Positions 25,296-34,195 of a stretch of DNA of 64,000 bases are shown one piece after another. The notes beneath the pieces are model-generated. The model did not search any database. It saw nothing but the letters and a program-made list of their open reading frames with translations, and had not been told where the DNA came from. How positions within the stretch are numbered: the stretch's first letter is position 1; each line of letters begins with the position of its first letter. Source of the stretch: Oscillospiraceae bacterium (GTDB taxonomy: Bacteria > Bacillota > Clostridia > Oscillospirales > Acutalibacteraceae); assembly GCA_910574935.1 (NCBI GenBank), contig CAJTCU010000001.1, forward strand, positions 186,001 through 250,000. The letters are read 5' to 3'. The translations under genes and the position numbers were made by a program.

Positions 25296-25473
25296 TAGAG
25301 GCTGTTTCGTATCTGGCTGTGCATTGATTGCAGCGTGAAATTTTTCGCCAGAGTGTCCAAATGGAGCGCCGCCCATCAGGCCATAAATGCTCTTGAGATT
25401 CGGCCAGGGAAAGTTGGGCGCTATGGCGAAAATACGCTAGCTATGTGCGGGCAAACACTAAACAGGCTCTTTA
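25296..25473. mobile_element. Family A MITE-like element (178 bp, TA-flanked)
   Basis: Ends TAGAGGCTGTTTCG and AAACAGGCTCTTTA. The interior aligns along its length with the 12563-12738 copy. It lies between the divergent C39 peptidase and pyruvate kinase genes, 30 bases upstream of the peptidase start, so it may carry or displace that gene's promoter. Confidence 0.8.
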
Positions 25474-25597
25474 GGCAGTTCCTTGTGAAAAGCTGGCGAA
25501 CATGCGCGCTGTGTTCCAGGGCTTTCTGTAATATTAGACGCGGCGGACAGGGGGCAAGTAACAAGAAACTTCATCTTTTTTTCAAAAGTTCCCTCTC

Positions 25598-25626
25598 TTG
25601 CTATCTCCTTCAGAACATGCTATAAT
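25598..25626 (+). promoter_or_regulatory. Promoter of pyruvate kinase
   Basis: -35 TTGCTA (25598-25603), 17 bases, extended -10 ATGCTATAAT with TATAAT at 25621-25626. Confidence 0.75.
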
Positions 25627-25692
25627 GTCTATTAAGCAAAAGCTGCCATCCCCTTTGCCGCAGCTCATCTATATATAAAGGGAGTGTTCGCC

Positions 25693-27441
25693 GTGAAAAC
25701 CAAGATTATCTGTACCCTGGGCCCTGCCACCGAGGACGAAAGTGTTCTGCGCCGCCTGATGCTGGGGGGCATGAACGCCGCGCGCTTTAACTTTTCCCAC
25801 CTGACCCATGAGGACGCCCTGCACAAGCTGGAGGCTGTCACCCGTCTGCGGGAAGAGCTGGGCCTGCCCATTGCCACCATTCTGGACACCAAGGGACCCG
25901 AGATTCGGGTGGGCTCCTTTCAGGACGGACCCATCGAGCTAAAGCCCGGCGATATCTTTACCCTGACCACCCGGGACGTGCCCGGCACCCAGCAAACCGT
26001 CTCTATTACCTATAAAGACCTGCCAAAGGACCTGGCCCCCGGGGCCCGGGTGCTTATTGACGACGGCCTGGTGGAGATGCGGGCCCAGCGGGTTACAGAC
26101 ACGGACATTATCTGCGAGGTGATCAACGGCGGCCGGGTCTCAAATAAAAAGGGCATCAATGTGCCGGGTACCACCCTTTCCATGCCCTTTATCAGCCAGC
26201 GGGACCGCGCGGACATTATCTTTGGCATTGAGCACGGCTTTGACTTTATCGCCGCCTCCTTTACCCGCAGCGCCGCCGACGTCCTGGAGATCCGCCAGAT
26301 TTTAAAAGAGTACAAGTGCCACACCATCAATATCATCGCCAAAATCGAGAACATGCAGGGCGTGGAGAATATCGACGAGATCCTGCGGGTTACAGACGGC
26401 ATTATGGTGGCCAGGGGGGACATGGGCGTGGAGGTTCCCCTGGAGGACGTGCCCGTGCTGCAAAAGGAGCTGATTAAAAAATCCTACCTGGCGGGCAAGC
26501 AGGTGGTTACCGCCACCCAGATGCTGGACAGCATGATGAAAAACCCCCGCCCCACCCGGGCCGAAAGCACGGACGTGGCCAACGCCATCTATGACGGGAC
26601 CAGTTGCATTATGCTCTCTGGCGAAACCGCCGCGGGCCAGTATCCCCTGGAGGCCCTGGAGACTATGGTGCGCATTGCGGAAAAGGCGGAGGAGAGCATT
26701 GACTACATCCACCGCTTCAATTCCCGGGACAACCGGGACATTGCCTTTGACGTGACCAACGCCATCTCCCACGCCACCTGCACCACCGCCCACGACCTGG
26801 GGGCCCGGGCCATTATCACTGTGACAAAGTCCGGCGGCACAGCCAGGCAGCTTTCAAAATTCCGGCCCCTATACCCCATTGTGGGCTGCACCACAGAAGA
26901 GAACGTCTGCCGCCAGCTGAACCTCTCCTGGGGGGTAACCCCCCTGCTCATCCAAGAGGAGAGCGACACCGACACCCTGTTTGAGCACGCGGTAGAGGCC
27001 GCCCAAAAGGCCGACGTGGTGGAAAGCGGAGACATTGTGGTCATCACCGCCGGCATGCCGCTGGGGGTATCGGGCACCACAAACATGATGAAGGTCCACG
27101 TGGTGGGCCATGTGCTCATTACCGGCCAGGGCGTTACCGAGCAGTCTGTCTCGGCCCGGCTGTGTGTGTGCAAGACCCTCTCGGACGTAAAGGAGAGCTT
27201 CCGAGACGGGGACATCCTGGTGGTGCCGGAAACCGACAACACCATGGTGGAGTACCTGCGCCGGGCTTCGGGCATCATCACCGAGGCGGCCGGGGCCAAC
27301 ACCCACGCGGCCATTGTGGGGCTGGCCATGAACAAGCCCGTCTTAACCGGGGCCCAGCATGCCACCCGCATCCTAAAGGGCGGCGCGGTGGTCACCCTAA
27401 ACGCCAAGGAGGGCCGGGTGAGCGTATACGCCGACGCCTAG
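25693..27441 (+). CDS. pyk: Pyruvate kinase with C-terminal PEP-utiliser-like domain
   Basis: 582 aa. Converts phosphoenolpyruvate and ADP to pyruvate and ATP, the last step of glycolysis. KTKIICTLGPA start, FNFSHLTHE, TKGPEIRVG, the catalytic region IIAKIEN with MVARGDMGVE, and TATQMLDSM are all present. The extra domain at about 480-582 (GIITEAAGANTHAAIVG) resembles the phosphohistidine domain of PEP synthase and is the usual Bacillus/Clostridia long form; its conserved His in THAA is kept. GTG start eight bases after GGGAG. First gene of a likely transcript with the SPFH and DUF4364 genes. Confidence 0.97.
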   Translation: MKTKIICTLGPATEDESVLRRLMLGGMNAARFNFSHLTHEDALHKLEAVTRLREELGLPIATILDTKGPEIRVGSFQDGPIELKPGDIFTLTTRDVPGTQQTVSITYKDLPKDLAPGARVLIDDGLVEMRAQRVTDTDIICEVINGGRVSNKKGINVPGTTLSMPFISQRDRADIIFGIEHGFDFIAASFTRSAADVLEIRQILKEYKCHTINIIAKIENMQGVENIDEILRVTDGIMVARGDMGVEVPLEDVPVLQKELIKKSYLAGKQVVTATQMLDSMMKNPRPTRAESTDVANAIYDGTSCIMLSGETAAGQYPLEALETMVRIAEKAEESIDYIHRFNSRDNRDIAFDVTNAISHATCTTAHDLGARAIITVTKSGGTARQLSKFRPLYPIVGCTTEENVCRQLNLSWGVTPLLIQEESDTDTLFEHAVEAAQKADVVESGDIVVITAGMPLGVSGTTNMMKVHVVGHVLITGQGVTEQSVSARLCVCKTLSDVKESFRDGDILVVPETDNTMVEYLRRASGIITEAAGANTHAAIVGLAMNKPVLTGAQHATRILKGGAVVTLNAKEGRVSVYADA

Positions 27442-27508
27442 GCGGCGGGCCCTAAAAGCCCCCGGGCAGCCCTAAACAAAAAAATATGAATGTGAGAGGA
27501 GACCCACC

Positions 27509-28447
27509 TTGTTTCAGAAAAAAACTTCTTACACCGACGCCGAGGGGCGGCAGGTGTACACCTCCAAAATCAATCTACCCAAAATAATTCTCGCGGTCAT
27601 CATCCTGGCGGCCCTGCTGGCCCTGGGCACTTCCTGCTTCACGGTGGTCTCGGCGGGCCACACCGGGGTGGTCTCCACTTTTGGGCGGGTCAGCGAAAAC
27701 GTGCTGCAAGAGGGCTTCCACTTTAAGGCCCCCTGGCAGAATGTGACCAAAATGGACAACCGCATTGTAAAGCTGGAGGTCTCTACCGAGGCCTTTAGTT
27801 CGGACCTGCAAACCGTGAACGTAAACCTGGCTGTAAACTACCGGGTGGACACCAGTAAGTCTTACTCCATTGTGAAAAACGTGGGCACCAAGTATGAGGA
27901 CGTACTCATCACCCCCTCGGTCAACGAGGTGATGAAGTCCATTATGGCGCAATACACGGCGGAGCAGAGCATTACCAACCGCAATATTATCTCCGCCGCC
28001 CTGCTGGAAGAGCTGAACGAAAAGGTGGGAGACAGCGGCATCTTTGTTTCAGACATCAATATCATTGACTTCGACTTTTCCGACGTATATGTGGCCGCCA
28101 TTGAGGCAAAGCAGGTGGCCGAGCAGGAAAAACTGCGGGCCAAAATTGAGCAGGAGCAGCTGACCATGGAGAAGGAGGCCGAGGCATCCCGCCGGGTGAT
28201 TGACGCCGAGGCGGCGGCCAACGTGGCCCGCATTGAGGCCGAGGCGGCGGCCTACGCTGGTGAAAAGGAAGCCGCCGCCAACGAGAAGATTGCGGCCTCC
28301 ATTACCCAGCCCCTGATTGAGTATAACAAGATCCAGAAGTGGGACGGCAAGCTGCCCGCCGTAACAGGCAGCGACGCCCTTATTATGATGGAAAATCCCG
28401 GCAAAGAGACCTCCTCCCCGGCGGCGGCGCCGGAGGATGGGCAGTAA
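27509..28447 (+). CDS. SPFH/prohibitin (HflC-like) membrane protein
   Basis: 312 aa, TTG start after GAGAGGAG. One N-terminal membrane helix (about 26-50), a Band 7/SPFH domain (about 50-210; GHTGVVSTFGRVSENVLQEG, TVNVNLAVNYRV) and an Ala/Glu-rich coiled coil (about 210-270). Such proteins form membrane rings or microdomains and often regulate FtsH-type proteases. It lies 67 bases after pyk and 12 bases before the DUF4364 gene, with a shared transcript likely. Confidence 0.92.
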   Translation: MFQKKTSYTDAEGRQVYTSKINLPKIILAVIILAALLALGTSCFTVVSAGHTGVVSTFGRVSENVLQEGFHFKAPWQNVTKMDNRIVKLEVSTEAFSSDLQTVNVNLAVNYRVDTSKSYSIVKNVGTKYEDVLITPSVNEVMKSIMAQYTAEQSITNRNIISAALLEELNEKVGDSGIFVSDINIIDFDFSDVYVAAIEAKQVAEQEKLRAKIEQEQLTMEKEAEASRRVIDAEAAANVARIEAEAAAYAGEKEAAANEKIAASITQPLIEYNKIQKWDGKLPAVTGSDALIMMENPGKETSSPAAAPEDGQ

Positions 28448-28459
28448 AGGAGTGTGTCT

Positions 28460-29035
28460 ATGCGGCAGGACGCTTTTACCGGCGGAGTAGACCCCGGCGG
28501 GCTGTGGACCCAAAACGACGTGCGCATTTTGATTTGTTACATTCTTAGCAGCATCGGAGAGCCCATGAGCCGGGAGGACCTGTGCGCCATGATCCAAAAC
28601 CGGGCCCTGGCCAACTACTTTGAGGCAGAGGACGCCCTGGCGGCCCTGGAGGTTTTAGGCCATCTGCGCCAAAGCGGCGGGGGCCTGACCGTAACGGACA
28701 CCGGCCGGGAAATTGCCAAGGACCTGGACACCAGCCTGCCGCTGGCTGTGCGGGACAAGGCCCTGGAGGCCGCCATGCAGGCCCTGGCCCTGGCCCGGGC
28801 CCGGCGAGAGCACCGGGTGGAGATTATAGAGGCAGAAAAGGGCTGGCAGGTGCGCTGCCACATCTCCGGCGGCGGGAGCCTGGACCTTATGGAGGTCTCT
28901 CTGTATGTGCCAGACCGGGCCCAGGCGGCCCTGGCCCGGGAGAATTTTCATAAAAACCCAGACGCTGTGTATAAGCTGATGCTGGCCGCCCTGACCGGGG
29001 ACCGGGCCTATGCCCAAGAGTATTTTGCCCAGTAA
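28460..29035 (+). CDS. DUF4364 family protein
   Basis: 191 aa. LTQNDVRILICYILSSIGEP-like start (here WTQNDVRILICYIL) and GREIAKDLDTSLPLAVRDK match the DUF4364 family of Clostridia, which has a winged-helix look at the N-terminus. Function unknown, possibly a regulator. AAAGGAG lies seven bases before the ATG at 28460, which is preferred to the Met at 28454. Last gene before a terminator. Confidence 0.85.
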   Translation: MRQDAFTGGVDPGGLWTQNDVRILICYILSSIGEPMSREDLCAMIQNRALANYFEAEDALAALEVLGHLRQSGGGLTVTDTGREIAKDLDTSLPLAVRDKALEAAMQALALARARREHRVEIIEAEKGWQVRCHISGGGSLDLMEVSLYVPDRAQAALARENFHKNPDAVYKLMLAALTGDRAYAQEYFAQ

Positions 29036-29049
29036 CGGCGGCCAGGGAG

Positions 29050-29090
29050 GCTAAAGACAGCCGCTCCTAAGGGGGCTTTAGGCTTTTTTC
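29050..29090 (+). terminator. Intrinsic terminator of the pyk operon
   Basis: GGCTAAAG and CTTTAGGC arms followed by six T residues. Confidence 0.6.
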
Positions 29091-29121
29091 AAAAAGGGCT
29101 TCCTTTTTTGGAATGAGACGC

Positions 29122-29127
29122 TATAAT
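29122..29127 (+). promoter_or_regulatory. -10 element of the GH36 gene
   Basis: TATAAT at 29122-29127, 50 bases before the ATG; no convincing -35. Confidence 0.45.
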
Positions 29128-29176
29128 TAAGTACAGTCTATCTATCATTAAAAAACAGGAACACAAGGAGCGTATT

Positions 29177-31357
29177 ATGCCAATTACCTTTGACGAAAAA
29201 AACAAGGTGTTCCGCCTGGACACCAAGACCTCCAGCTATGCTATGATGGTCTTTGAGGAGAACTACCTGATCCACCTGTACTACGGCCCGAAAATTCCTG
29301 ACACAGACCTGCAATACCTGATGTACCGGGGCTGGTATGAGTCCATGTCTCCCCACAACCCCAAGGTCAGCGAGCACCGCTTTACCCTGGATGCCATGCC
29401 CCAAGAGTACTCTGGCAACCAGAACGGCGACTTCCGGCTCTCCGCCCTTCAGGTGCGCAACCACAACGGCGACGCCGTAACAGACCTGCGCTATGTGGGC
29501 CATAAGATTTACCCCGGCAAGCCCCAGCTGCCCGGCCTGCCCGCCACCTTTGCGGGAGAGGGCCAGGCCGAAACCCTGGAGATTGAGACGCTGGACGCTG
29601 TTACGGGCGTAAAGGCCACCCTGCTGTACACCGTGTTTGAGGACCACGGCGCTATGGCCCGCAGCGTCCGGCTGGAGAACACCGGCAGCGCCCCTGTGGA
29701 CCTGGAGCGGGCCTTTAGCCTGTGCCTGGACCTGCCCGGCATGGACTATGACCTGGTGCACATGTACGGCCGCTGGGCCAAGGAGAACACCGTGGTGCGC
29801 CATCCCCTTCAGCACGGCATACAGGCCATTGGCTCCAAGCGGGGCATGACCAGTAGCAACCACAACCCCTTCGCGGCCCTGTGCCGCCAGGGTTCCACCG
29901 AGGAGCAGGGCCAGGTCATGGGCGTAAGCCTGGTGTACAGCGGCAACTTCTCCATCGAGATAGAGGTGGACACCCTGGGCTGCCCCCGGCTGCTGGCGGG
30001 CATTAACCCCACGGATTTTTGCTGGCGGCTGGAGCCTGGCGAGAGCTTTACCACCCCTGAGGCCGTGATGGTCTTTTCCGAAGAGGGCCTGGGCGGCATG
30101 AGCCGGGACTTCCACCGGCTGTACATGGACCACCTGTGCCGTAGTGAATGGACCCACAAAAAGCGCCCGGTGCTGATCAACGACTGGGAGGCAGCCGTGT
30201 TCGACTTTGACGATGAGCTGCTGGTGGCCTTTGCCAAAGAGGCTAAGGACCTGGGCGTGGAGATGCTGGTGATGGACGATGGGTGGTTTGGTACCCGCAA
30301 CGACGACCGCCAGGGCCTGGGCGACTGGTACGTAAACGAGAACAAGCTGAAAGGTGGCCTGGGGTCCCTAATCCAGCGGGTCAACGACCTGGGACTGAAG
30401 TTTGGCATCTGGTACGAGCCGGAGATGGTGAACCCCAACAGCGACCTGTACCGGGCCCACCCGGATTGGATTATCCAGGCCCAGGGCCGGGAGGGCTCCC
30501 TAAGCCGCTACCAATGCGTACTGGACATGACCCGCAAAGAGGTGCGGGACAATATCTTCCAGCAGATGTACGACGTGATCTCAAAGAACAACATCGCCTA
30601 CATCAAGTGGGACTGCAACCGGAACATTAGCGAGGCGGGCAACGCCGTGCTGCCCCCAGAGCGCCAGGGGGAGTTTTTCCACCGCTATGTGCTGGGCGTG
30701 TACGAACTGATGGACCGGGTAACCCGCGCGTTCCCCCACATTTTGCTGGAGAACTGCTCTTCCGGCGGCTGCCGATTTGACCCGGGGATGCTGTACTACT
30801 CCCCCCAGATCTGGACCAGTGACAACACAGACCCCATTGAGCGCTTGACCATCCAGTTTGGGGCGTCCCTTTGCTACCCGGTGGCCAGCATGGGGGCCCA
30901 CGTTTCGGCCTGCCCCCGCACAGGCTTTGAGACCCGGGGGGCCGTGGCCCTGATGGGCACCTTTGGCTACGAACTGGACCCCCGGAAGCTGACAGAGGAG
31001 CAGAAAAACCTGGCCAAGGCGCAGATCGCCGATTATCATAAATATTATGACCTCATCCACTACGGGGACCTGTACCGGTTAACAGACCCAGCCCAGGACC
31101 GGTTTTTTGCGGACTGGGAGTTTGTCAGCCCGGACCAAAGCGAGGCGCTGCTGACCCGGGTGGTCATGCGCAAGCCGGACAACTTCTACCAGATGCTGCG
31201 GCTGCGGGGCCTGGACCCCCACAAGACCTATATGGACCAGGCCACAGGCCAGCGGTACTCTGGCGCGCTGCTGATGAACGCCGGGGTAGACCTCTCCACC
31301 CCCTACCCAGGTCCAGCGGACGGCAGCTGCGTCATGAAGCACTTCATACAAGTTTAG
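29177..31357 (+). CDS. GH36 alpha-galactosidase
   Basis: 726 aa, usual length for bacterial GH36. Beta-sandwich N-terminal domain (about 1-310), TIM barrel, C-terminal beta domain. The barrel carries DWEAAVFDF, MDDGWFG, the nucleophile Asp in IKWDCNR (D479), SSGGCRFDPGM and the acid/base Asp in TSDNTDP (D549). Hydrolyses raffinose-family or galacto-oligosaccharides in the cytosol; no signal peptide. CAAGGAG precedes the ATG. It stands alone between a TATAAT element and a family C repeat. Confidence 0.96.
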   Translation: MPITFDEKNKVFRLDTKTSSYAMMVFEENYLIHLYYGPKIPDTDLQYLMYRGWYESMSPHNPKVSEHRFTLDAMPQEYSGNQNGDFRLSALQVRNHNGDAVTDLRYVGHKIYPGKPQLPGLPATFAGEGQAETLEIETLDAVTGVKATLLYTVFEDHGAMARSVRLENTGSAPVDLERAFSLCLDLPGMDYDLVHMYGRWAKENTVVRHPLQHGIQAIGSKRGMTSSNHNPFAALCRQGSTEEQGQVMGVSLVYSGNFSIEIEVDTLGCPRLLAGINPTDFCWRLEPGESFTTPEAVMVFSEEGLGGMSRDFHRLYMDHLCRSEWTHKKRPVLINDWEAAVFDFDDELLVAFAKEAKDLGVEMLVMDDGWFGTRNDDRQGLGDWYVNENKLKGGLGSLIQRVNDLGLKFGIWYEPEMVNPNSDLYRAHPDWIIQAQGREGSLSRYQCVLDMTRKEVRDNIFQQMYDVISKNNIAYIKWDCNRNISEAGNAVLPPERQGEFFHRYVLGVYELMDRVTRAFPHILLENCSSGGCRFDPGMLYYSPQIWTSDNTDPIERLTIQFGASLCYPVASMGAHVSACPRTGFETRGAVALMGTFGYELDPRKLTEEQKNLAKAQIADYHKYYDLIHYGDLYRLTDPAQDRFFADWEFVSPDQSEALLTRVVMRKPDNFYQMLRLRGLDPHKTYMDQATGQRYSGALLMNAGVDLSTPYPGPADGSCVMKHFIQV

Positions 31358-31737
31358 CCAGCGCCCGCAACGTGACGTTGCATCCAATGTCGCGGGGGCG
31401 TTCGCTTGGGCTCACTCGTCGGTGGTAGCGTTTCGCTAAGCTAGCGCGGTTTTCTGGGCGCTTCCGATCCTGTCCACGTTGGCTCGGCTAATGGTTACCA
31501 CCCAGGAAGGGCGGGGCTGTGCCCGAGGAAGGTCCCCAGTGGCAACCGTTCTGACCCGACCGGCTCCAGCCGATTTCATGGGACACACCCACGGTGGGGC
31601 CGTGTTGGTTAAAGCAAATAAAGAGAGAGCCTTGCCGGAAGCGCCCGGAGGAACGCGCTGGCTAAGCGAACGGTTACTGGCGAGTGAGCCAGGGCGAACG
31701 CCCCACGACATTGGTGCAGCGCTTGCGCTGCCCGTGA
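31358..31737. repeat. Family C foldback element
   Basis: Left arm about 31390-31466 (starts GCGGGGGCGTTCGCTT) is inverted and imperfectly repeated at about 31635-31712 (ends GCGAACGCCCC), around a core of about 170 bases. The outer edge has a GCAGCGCTTGCGCTGC palindrome near 31717. The interior holds no gene that I would defend. It separates GH36 from tRNA-Lys. Confidence 0.75.
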
Positions 31738-31757
31738 CTAATATCTTCAGAAATGGG

Positions 31758-31786
31758 TTGACAGGACGCGAAAAAGTTGCTATAAT
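31758..31786 (+). promoter_or_regulatory. Perfect consensus promoter of tRNA-Lys
   Basis: TTGACA (31758-31763), 17 bases, TATAAT (31781-31786), as expected for a stable RNA gene. Confidence 0.9.
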
Positions 31787-31821
31787 AAGTAAGCTGTCTG
31801 GGTTATTCTGGACAGCTGTGA

Positions 31822-31897
31822 GACTCATTAGCTCAGTTGGCAGAGCACCTGACTTTTAATCAGGGTGTCCGGGGTTCAAATCCCCGATGGGTCACCA
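31822..31897 (+). tRNA. tRNA-Lys (anticodon TTT)
   Basis: 76 bases including an encoded CCA. Acceptor GACTCAT pairs with ATGGGTC (one G-T pair), D-arm GCTCAGTTGGCAGAGC, anticodon stem CTGA/TCAG around a CTTTTAA loop with TTT, and T-arm CGGGG/CCCCG around TTCAAAT. Single tRNA gene, not part of a cluster. Confidence 0.97.
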
Positions 31898-31901
31898 AGA
31901 G

Positions 31902-31940
31902 AAATCTCTAGAAGTTACTGACTTCTAGAGATTTTTTCTT
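31902..31940 (+). terminator. Terminator of tRNA-Lys
   Basis: AAATCTCTAGAAGT and ACTTCTAGAGATTT form a 14-bp perfect stem followed by a T run. The stop codon of the integrase remnant lies within it. Confidence 0.9.
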
Positions 31941-32400
31941 TTTGTCTGGAAAGGCCCTAGATTTCCCCACTGACTACCTTGACTACTTTCTGAAAAATCC
32001 CCCTCTGCCTGACTACCGCTGGACAGATACCGCTCCAGCTGAATAACAGAAGCGGCCGCGTCCTCCTTCTCCATTTTGCGGTCATCTGGATAGTGGTATG
32101 TCCCGGCAGGTACTGGGCGGTTTTCAGGTCAAAACACGGCCGGTATCTTTCGCCAATCTTTGCTGGCGAATCGTGGCTGAGACCTTGCCGATCCCCTCGG
32201 TCACATTCTCTATTCCTTCGCGAGTGCCCATGTACTTTACCCGGTTTGCAACCGTGCACTTTCGCATGTTCCTCATGTATCGACTTGTCACAATAATTTT
32301 CGGTATATTCAATCACCGCCGTTCTGCCACTCGTTGGCGTCCTCAAAACTCAGAAGCCCATTTGCCTCTCCAATTTCTCGTGCAATGTTGTGGCGCAAAG
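31925..32400 (-). pseudogene. Decayed tyrosine integrase at the tRNA-Lys 3' side
   Basis: The minus strand reads, in broken frames, DLKTAQYLPGHTTIQMT, the GH-containing C-terminal box of tyrosine recombinases (compare KTVQYLLGHS in ICE integrases). After a frameshift it continues KMEKEDAAASVIQLERYLS... to a TAG at 31927-31925. The catalytic Tyr expected about ten residues after the GH is gone. The gene points at the tRNA, the normal layout for an integrase of a tRNA-inserted element. Upstream pieces (TLRHNIAREIGEANG and TAVIEYTENYC) look like further scraps of the same element. No second copy of the tRNA 3' end was found in the window. Confidence 0.6.
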
Positions 32401-32467
32401 TTGTCAACGACACTTCAAGGACATCGTTAAACACTTCCACTAGCATCGGCCCAGGTCACTTCTGGCA

Positions 32468-32803
32468 GTGTGGATGGGGCGAAGTTCTCACTTGCTGCCA
32501 CGAGTCTCTATCGGTGGTGTGACGTTCAATGTCACAAAGCCCGGCGGCAAGATCACTTTGAGCATGAAGAGCGTGCCCACCACCAAGTTCGACGAGGGTA
32601 TGTCCGTTACAGTTGATGTATCCGGCGCTGTCAAAGTGGAGCGGGCCGCCATTGCCAAGGAATACTCGAAGTTTGCTTCCGCAACCTTTAGCCTGGCAAC
32701 CGACATGATAAAAAACGGCAACCAGATTAAGAACGGTAAGCATGGTTTACTTCGCCTGCTTCGTTGGCGCGGGGCTGTGTGGTCGCCTCTGCTTCTTAGA
32801 TAA
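32468..32803 (+). other. Unrecognised open frame in mobile-element debris
   Basis: Up to 111 aa. The middle part (TFNVTKPGGKITLSMKSVPT, FDEGMSVTVDVSG, KVERAAIAKEYSKFASATF) reads like real protein, while both ends do not, and no ribosome site precedes it. Codon use and lower GC differ from the neighbours. Probably a fragment of an accessory gene from the element that once sat at tRNA-Lys. I do not recognise the family. Confidence 0.35.
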
Positions 32804-32920
32804 GAGAATACCGGAAAATTCTCTGTCTGTCTAGGAAAGGCGGCAAAGCGGAGGCTTTAGGAGCCCAAAGCCAGGGATGGTTTTGTATTCCCGAGCGGCC
32901 ATAGGAAATATGAGCAAAAG

Positions 32921-32960
32921 AAAAAGGCTCTGGCAGCCGCGTACCAGAACCTTTTGAAGC
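32921..32960. terminator. Hairpin, probable bidirectional terminator
   Basis: AAAAGG-TCTGG pairs with CCAGA-CCTTTT with one mismatch (32922-32955). It lies just after the HExxH gene (minus strand) and after the mobile debris (plus strand). Confidence 0.5.
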
Positions 32961-33048
32961 ACTACTTTTTGACTACCCGGCGGCTGAAAAATCGGGTGCT
33001 TTCCTGTTTACATATCTCTCTGCACAGAAAATTTAATTGGCAGTCTCC

Positions 33049-33513
33049 CTAAAGCTTCTTTAAGCCGTCGAAAAGCTCGTTATAGGACTTCATCCCCTGG
33101 CACCGCCCAAAGGAGAGCTCCTGGTCCTCCCCCAGCGCGCCCAGCCAGCATTTGGCCAGTTCCTCCACAGTGACCTCCAGCGCCTCCATAAACTGCCGGT
33201 AAACCACGCCATAGGCCGGCGTGCCCTCCTGGTAGTGGCCCTCAATCAGCCCCTCGGTCAGCTGGTCCAGAGGATACAGCTTTAGGTGCATCAACTCATG
33301 GATAATAACCTCTTCCGGGTTCTCCTGGCGGGGGTTTTGGGCATTCAGCATTAAAATGGCCTTTCGGTCGTCAGGGTCTATTTTTAAGTCCCCGGTTTTG
33401 GTAAAGGCAGAGTCCTCTATCAGCTCCAGCTTTACGTCCCAGACGTTTTTTAGCCGGAGGCGTTCCAGCCAGCGCTCAAAAATGGGGAAAACCTTATCCT
33501 GGGTATACGTCAT
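33049..33513 (-). CDS. Small HExxH putative metalloprotease
   Basis: 154 aa. HELMH at residues 72-76 (EEVIIHELMHLKLYPLD) is a zincin-type metal site; a downstream Glu for the third ligand could be in TEGLIEGHYQ. No signal peptide or membrane helix. Resembles ImmA/SprT-like small cytosolic zincins in size, but I cannot name the family. The start at 33513 follows AAAGGAG; the longer frame to 33729 crosses the terminator. It is downstream of the clpE-GNAT pair, across a terminator-like hairpin. Confidence 0.7.
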   Translation of the reverse strand: MTYTQDKVFPIFERWLERLRLKNVWDVKLELIEDSAFTKTGDLKIDPDDRKAILMLNAQNPRQENPEEVIIHELMHLKLYPLDQLTEGLIEGHYQEGTPAYGVVYRQFMEALEVTVEELAKCWLGALGEDQELSFGRCQGMKSYNELFDGLKKL

Positions 33514-33636
33514 AAACCATTCGCTCCTTTTGGTGCTTCTGCTTGGGCTGGGGCGGTTTTTTGCCGTGCAGAAGGAAATGTCCTCTAAAACACGCTGATA
33601 AATAAAGGGCCCGCCAAGGGGTGGTAAAAGTTCTGG

Positions 33637-33680
33637 GAAAAACCCCGTGGATCCTCCCCACAGGGGCCCCGGTTTTTTTC
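33637..33680. terminator. Bidirectional terminator between GNAT and HExxH genes
   Basis: AAAACCCCGTGG and CCACAGGGGCCCCGGTTTT pair with a CCCC bulge; T runs lie on both sides. Confidence 0.6.
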
Positions 33681-33691
33681 TTATAGCCCCA

Positions 33692-34195
33692 CTATAGCAC
33701 CCGCTCATAGGCCATGCGCGCTGTGCCATCCTCCGCGTAGATGATTCCCCGGTACTCTAGCCCACACTTCTCCATCACCCGCCGCATGGGCTGGTTATCC
33801 CGGTGGGTGTCGCCTCGTATGGCCCCCACGCCCCGGGCCCGAGCCTGCCCCACCAGCTCCTGGAAAAACATTGGCGCTATGCCCTTTCCCTTAGCGGAAG
33901 CAGAAACCGCCGCCCGGTGCAAAAAGCCGTAGTCCCCGGTACTCTGCCAGCCGCCCTTTTCTATCACGTCATAGGTGGGGTCCTGGCCAAAGCCCAGGCA
34001 GGCAGTGGCCACCACCCGGCCCTGGTCCTCGGCCACATAACACCAGCCCCGGGCCATGTCCTCCCGGGCGGAGTCCTCGTTGGGGTACTCTCCCTGCCAC
34101 TGGTCTACCCCGGCCTGGCCCAGGGCCTTTCGGGCCTCCCTATAAAGAGCCCCAATGGCGGGCAGGTCTGTCTCCGCCGCTCTTCGAATGATCAT
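33692..34195 (-). CDS. GNAT family N-acetyltransferase
   Basis: 167 aa. The acetyl-CoA loop is in HRAAVSASAKGKGIAPMFFQ, followed by RGDTHRDNQPMRRVMEKCGL, the usual GNAT C-terminal half. The YPNEDSARED segment is common in clostridial GNATs that are often near housekeeping operons; substrate unknown. Its ATG overlaps the TGA of the clpE-like gene (ATGA), so it is made together with that ATPase. GGAGG precedes the start. Confidence 0.88.
   Translation of the reverse strand: MIIRRAAETDLPAIGALYREARKALGQAGVDQWQGEYPNEDSAREDMARGWCYVAEDQGRVVATACLGFGQDPTYDVIEKGGWQSTGDYGFLHRAAVSASAKGKGIAPMFFQELVGQARARGVGAIRGDTHRDNQPMRRVMEKCGLEYRGIIYAEDGTARMAYERVL

Noticed and set aside
25266-25376. Longer start of the C39 peptidase gene
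   Set aside because: The extra residues are encoded by a family A element and the true ribosome site is close to the start at 25265.
32098-32430. Plus-strand frame of 110 codons beside tRNA-Lys
   Set aside because: The opposite strand carries integrase signatures in broken frames, so this is the shadow.
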